DNA of 64,000 nt, taken from Amphirosellinia nigrospora. Its lineage: Eukaryota; Ascomycota; Sordariomycetes; Xylariales; Xylariaceae. The stretch lies in NCBI GenBank assembly GCA_004123355.1, contig SCHM01000002.1, forward strand, positions 2,542,001 through 2,606,000, written 5' to 3'. Shown here piece after piece: positions 61,801 to 64,000 of the stretch (position 1 is its first letter; each line of letters opens with the position of its first letter). The notes below the pieces were generated by a model. That model had not been told where the DNA came from. It did not search any database and saw only the letters and a list, made by a program, of their open reading frames with translations. Both the position numbers and the translations under genes were made by a program.

Positions 61801-62500
61801 CAAGGTTCGCGAAGTCATCAAGCACGCGGATCGTGTCCGTCATTCTTTGCCTCAGCAGTTGCAAATCAGGCGCTAACAAGTTTCGATTCTGCTGTTCCTC
61901 GTCTCCATCTTCCAAGACGTGGGGAACATCAATGTTGGTCTGCAGAGTCTCTTGAAGTTCTGCTTCGGCAGCGGCCTCCTCTTCGGCCTTTTCCTTATCC
62001 AATTTGCGGGATAACCCGACGATGTTGGCCGCCGTGAGTTTCTCCTCGGCGTCTCCGTCAGAATCGTCTTCATCCTCGGAGAACATAGCCCTACGCTCCC
62101 CTTCGCCCTCCGAGTCGTAAACAGAGTCGTCCGATCCTAGGAAGTTATCTGCCAATCCTCCTTCCTCTTCTAAACCGGACATATCTTCATCGCTGAATCC
62201 GCCTCCTACTCCATCGCTTATATCGTCGAGGTCGAGCTCGGGTTCAGGTTTGGCCTTCTTAGATCTCGATTTCGTTGCTGAAAGAGGCTGGGCTACTTTC
62301 GTGCCATTCGATTTCCCATTCAATCTGCCGGCAGGCTTGCTCTTAGGCTTGTTGCTGGCCTTGCCATTTTGCGCTTTTCGCTTCTTAGTTTCCGGGACAT
62401 CGTCGACGGGAAGGCCAGCTTTGCGTTTGAGTTTCGCGAAATGGGCTTCAGACAGAGGCTCTGGTATGCCCTGGTGTTTATGCCGGTTTCCAGTACCCAT
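58817..62500 (-). CDS. NOP2: 25S rRNA (cytosine-C5) methyltransferase NOP2, about 21 exons
   Basis: Nucleolar SAM-dependent enzyme that methylates large-subunit rRNA and is needed for 60S assembly. Exon 1 (61,735-62,500) encodes the acidic, lysine-rich N-terminus and the LLAPDLQLLRQRMTDTIRVL start of the conserved part. Later exons give SEFLAEKLLGLFPP, ILDMASAPGGKT (SAM site), DPSKTRSRGLIGN, DAPCTGTG (motif IV Cys), KDPSIKTNKTEKDF, YSTCSVSVEEN (motif VI catalytic Cys) and a GGFDDDEDAEYIQRAKRNAM tail. I count about 20 introns, nearly all with GTAAG or GTGAG donors. Internal exons are 4-130 nt. Six or so single-base breaks occur inside exons, as elsewhere in the window. The true C-terminus is KSTNGGKQKTKSKA. 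About 668 residues; start MGTGNRHKHQGI. Confidence 0.88.
60117..60120 (-). other. NOP2: Four-nucleotide micro-exon of NOP2
   Basis: Read on the minus strand: acceptor GATTGTACAG, exon ATGC, donor GTAAGTTA. The preceding exon ends CTT G and the next starts A CCA TGC ACC GGT ACA GGT G, so splicing gives L-D-A-P-C-T-G-T-G. That is methyltransferase motif IV with its catalytic-site cysteine. The upstream intron (60,121-60,284) has a GCTAAC branch and the downstream one (59,999-60,116) an ACTAAC branch. Without these four bases the motif cannot be encoded in frame. Confidence 0.8.
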
Positions 62501-62844
62501 TTTCGAAGAATGATCTTATGCAGAGACGCAATTGTCGTGAATTGAGTGTTGCGAATAGGATCGAGGTATGGTCGCAAAGCACAGCAGATTACAGCTAGAG
62601 CTGCTGACTGGGATTGCTCCAGGGACTTTTTTTGAGATGGACCCACACCGATAACATGATAAGAAATCCATCCCACCGCCCACCTTAAGCAAGAGTGGGG
62701 CTAGCAGAAGCTCCAGCCACAAAGTGGGGTGATTAGCTTAGACTCAATCCATCCCTCAGAAGATCAACCACGGTCATCTACGGCACTTTAATAGACCTAT
62801 ACAACTCCCCCGACACCGTAACACCTACCGCCAAACTAGACGTC
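62501..62844. promoter_or_regulatory. Bidirectional promoter region NOP2 / GET5
   Basis: A 344-base gap between the start codons of two divergent housekeeping genes; both promoters must lie here. No TATA box is seen, as usual for fungal housekeeping genes. Confidence 0.55.
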
Positions 62845-63526
62845 ATGACAGAAGTCTCCTTCGCCAAATCATTTCTCGCCGCCCTAGATGGCCGTCCGAT
62901 CAAGCTCTCGCCAGACCATGTCGAGGACCCCAAGACCTATCAAGCGCGGAGCGCTGTACGTGCCCCTCCATCCGTGCCGCCCCCAGCATCGCGAAGCCCC
63001 AACGGTACTAATAGATACATAGTACGTCTTGCCCAAGATGTCGAAGCCCATCACAAAGCGCAAAAGTGCAAGTGTGGCGCCCGGCCAAGAACGAAGTCTC
63101 GTCGTAACCGTCAAATCACTCCGTAATCCGCCGCTGGACCTCAGACTCTCTTCTCAACCCCTCAACACCTCTATACACGATATCAAGACCTCTGTGACCA
63201 AAGAGACCGGCATAGCTGAAGAGAAGATCAAGATCCTACACAGGAAGAAGCCCATTCCAGATAGTAAGGTGCTGAAAGACCTGGTCGGCGATGACGAGAC
63301 TACGATCGAGTTTTCTGTCATGGTCATGGGGGGTGCGGCAGCAACTGCAGCGGCGAAACCGGAAGCCCAGAAGGATGTAGCCCAGGGCTTAAGCGGTCCA
63401 GATGTCCTACAAACACAAGATTTTTGGACCGACCTAAAGGGCTTCTTGTTGCAACGGATACGAGATGAACAATTAGCAGCAGAGCTTACGGATACATTTC
63501 AACAGGCATGGAAAGCTAAAGGCTAA
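62845..63526 (+). CDS. GET5: Get5/Mdy2-like ubiquitin-domain protein
   Basis: Intact protein of 204 residues in two exons (intron 62,956-63,022, TACTAAT branch). The N-terminal SFAKSFLAALDGRPIKLSPD segment is the Get4-binding part. A central ubiquitin-like fold runs SLVVTVKSLRNPPLDL to DETTIEFSVMVMGG, and a C-terminal helical DFWTDLKGFLLQRI segment would be the dimerisation domain. Get5 works with Get4 and Sgt2 in handing tail-anchored membrane proteins to Get3. The length matches the fungal family. There is no frame break, which shows that not every gene in the window is affected. Confidence 0.83.
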
Positions 63527-63890
63527 GTATCACGTTGTGATTTAGTAGGAGAACACGGTGCCACCAGTCTTTCTTGTCGAATCTGCCCGGCTGAGAAGGA
63601 ATAGAAAGGGTGAAATCGGCTTGTTTCCAAATATGCCACACAAATGCTTTACTGTTTGGGCATGACGAAAGTGGTGTAGTGTATCATTGATCAACATCGA
63701 ATCTGAAGTCTTTGTGTCGAGCAACCCCCATTATGGTGGGCACCAAACTACCGTTTGTCGCAAATATCCGGCATACAGGCTTGCAGCAGATTTTCCCTCG
63801 TCGCGGTATCGTGAGCTTCGTAGGCCAGGTTACCCAGCCAAACCTTTTATCTTCTCCGTCTAATTCATACCATAGCTGTAGCCAGCACAC
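63527..63890. terminator. Convergent 3' region
   Basis: A 364-base interval between the GET5 stop and the stop of the next, convergent gene. It must carry both 3' ends. No coding frame is convincing. Confidence 0.35.
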
Positions 63891-64000
63891 TTAACCGGCC
63901 AGACCCTTGCTGACAACCTTCAGCACTGTATCGTGTTCAATGTCATCGGGGTCGTTGGCTTGCAGTTCAATGGCAATGCCGTTCAGCGAGCGCTTGAGGC
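63891..64000 (-). CDS. 3' end of an unidentified gene (runs off the window)
   Basis: The minus-strand frame from the window edge reads LKRSLNGIAIELQANDPDD, then IEHDTVLKVVSKGLAG and TAA. It is well balanced in composition and looks like a conserved C-terminus, but I do not recognise the protein. Only 35 codons are visible; the 5' part lies beyond base 64,000. Confidence 0.55.
   Translation of the reverse strand, partial: LKRSLNGIAIELQANDPDDIEHDTVLKVVSKGLAG

Overview
The window is nuclear DNA of a filamentous ascomycete (Pezizomycotina). Genes carry short spliceosomal introns of about 50-160 nt with GTAAGT-type donors and CTAAC/CTGAT-type branch sites. The gene content is typically fungal: DUF4470/MYND proteins, a HET-domain protein, an aliphatic nitrilase, a DODA-type dioxygenase and Get5. 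The first 19 kb has the extreme A+T, TpA-rich look left by repeat-induced point mutation (RIP). I cannot name the species.

Layout. Bases 1 to about 19,300 are RIP-destroyed repeat DNA. They hold one recognisable Ty3/Gypsy chromovirus relic with paired LTRs (2,517-9,273) and a mutated 72-bp minisatellite. After a Copia-like LTR relic and a G23 tract, the gene-bearing part starts: an alpha/beta hydrolase (20.3-21.3 kb), a large DUF4470-MYND protein (22.6-26.6), a foldback MITE (27.8-28.4) and a TPR-DUF4470 protein (28.6-31.4). Next come a reductase, an extradiol dioxygenase and a nitrilase (32.7-37.7), which could be a small catabolic group. A gene-poor stretch (37.7-44.6) follows, then a phosphoglycerate-mutase-like protein, a secreted TAP-type hydrolase, a SET-domain protein and a class 3 lipase. 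A repeat-rich interval (53.1-55.7) holds two quite different tandem arrays. The right end has a HET protein, the rRNA methyltransferase NOP2, the tail-anchored-protein factor GET5 and the 3' end of one more gene. NOP2 and GET5 are conserved housekeeping genes; the rest is accessory.

Two observations stand out. First, NOP2 is cut into about 21 exons, with internal exons as short as 18, 20, 21 and 4 nt. The 4-nt exon lies inside the codons of the catalytic DAPC motif. Second, ten of thirteen recognisable genes carry single-base frame breaks although their protein sequence, splice sites and lack of in-frame stops otherwise look intact. Most breaks fit a homopolymer read one base too short, and the two arms of the MITE differ only in G-run length. 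I read this as uncorrected sequencing error and annotate these loci as genes, not pseudogenes. RNA or raw-read evidence would decide. All calls rest on reading the sequence by eye and on remembered family motifs; no search was run.
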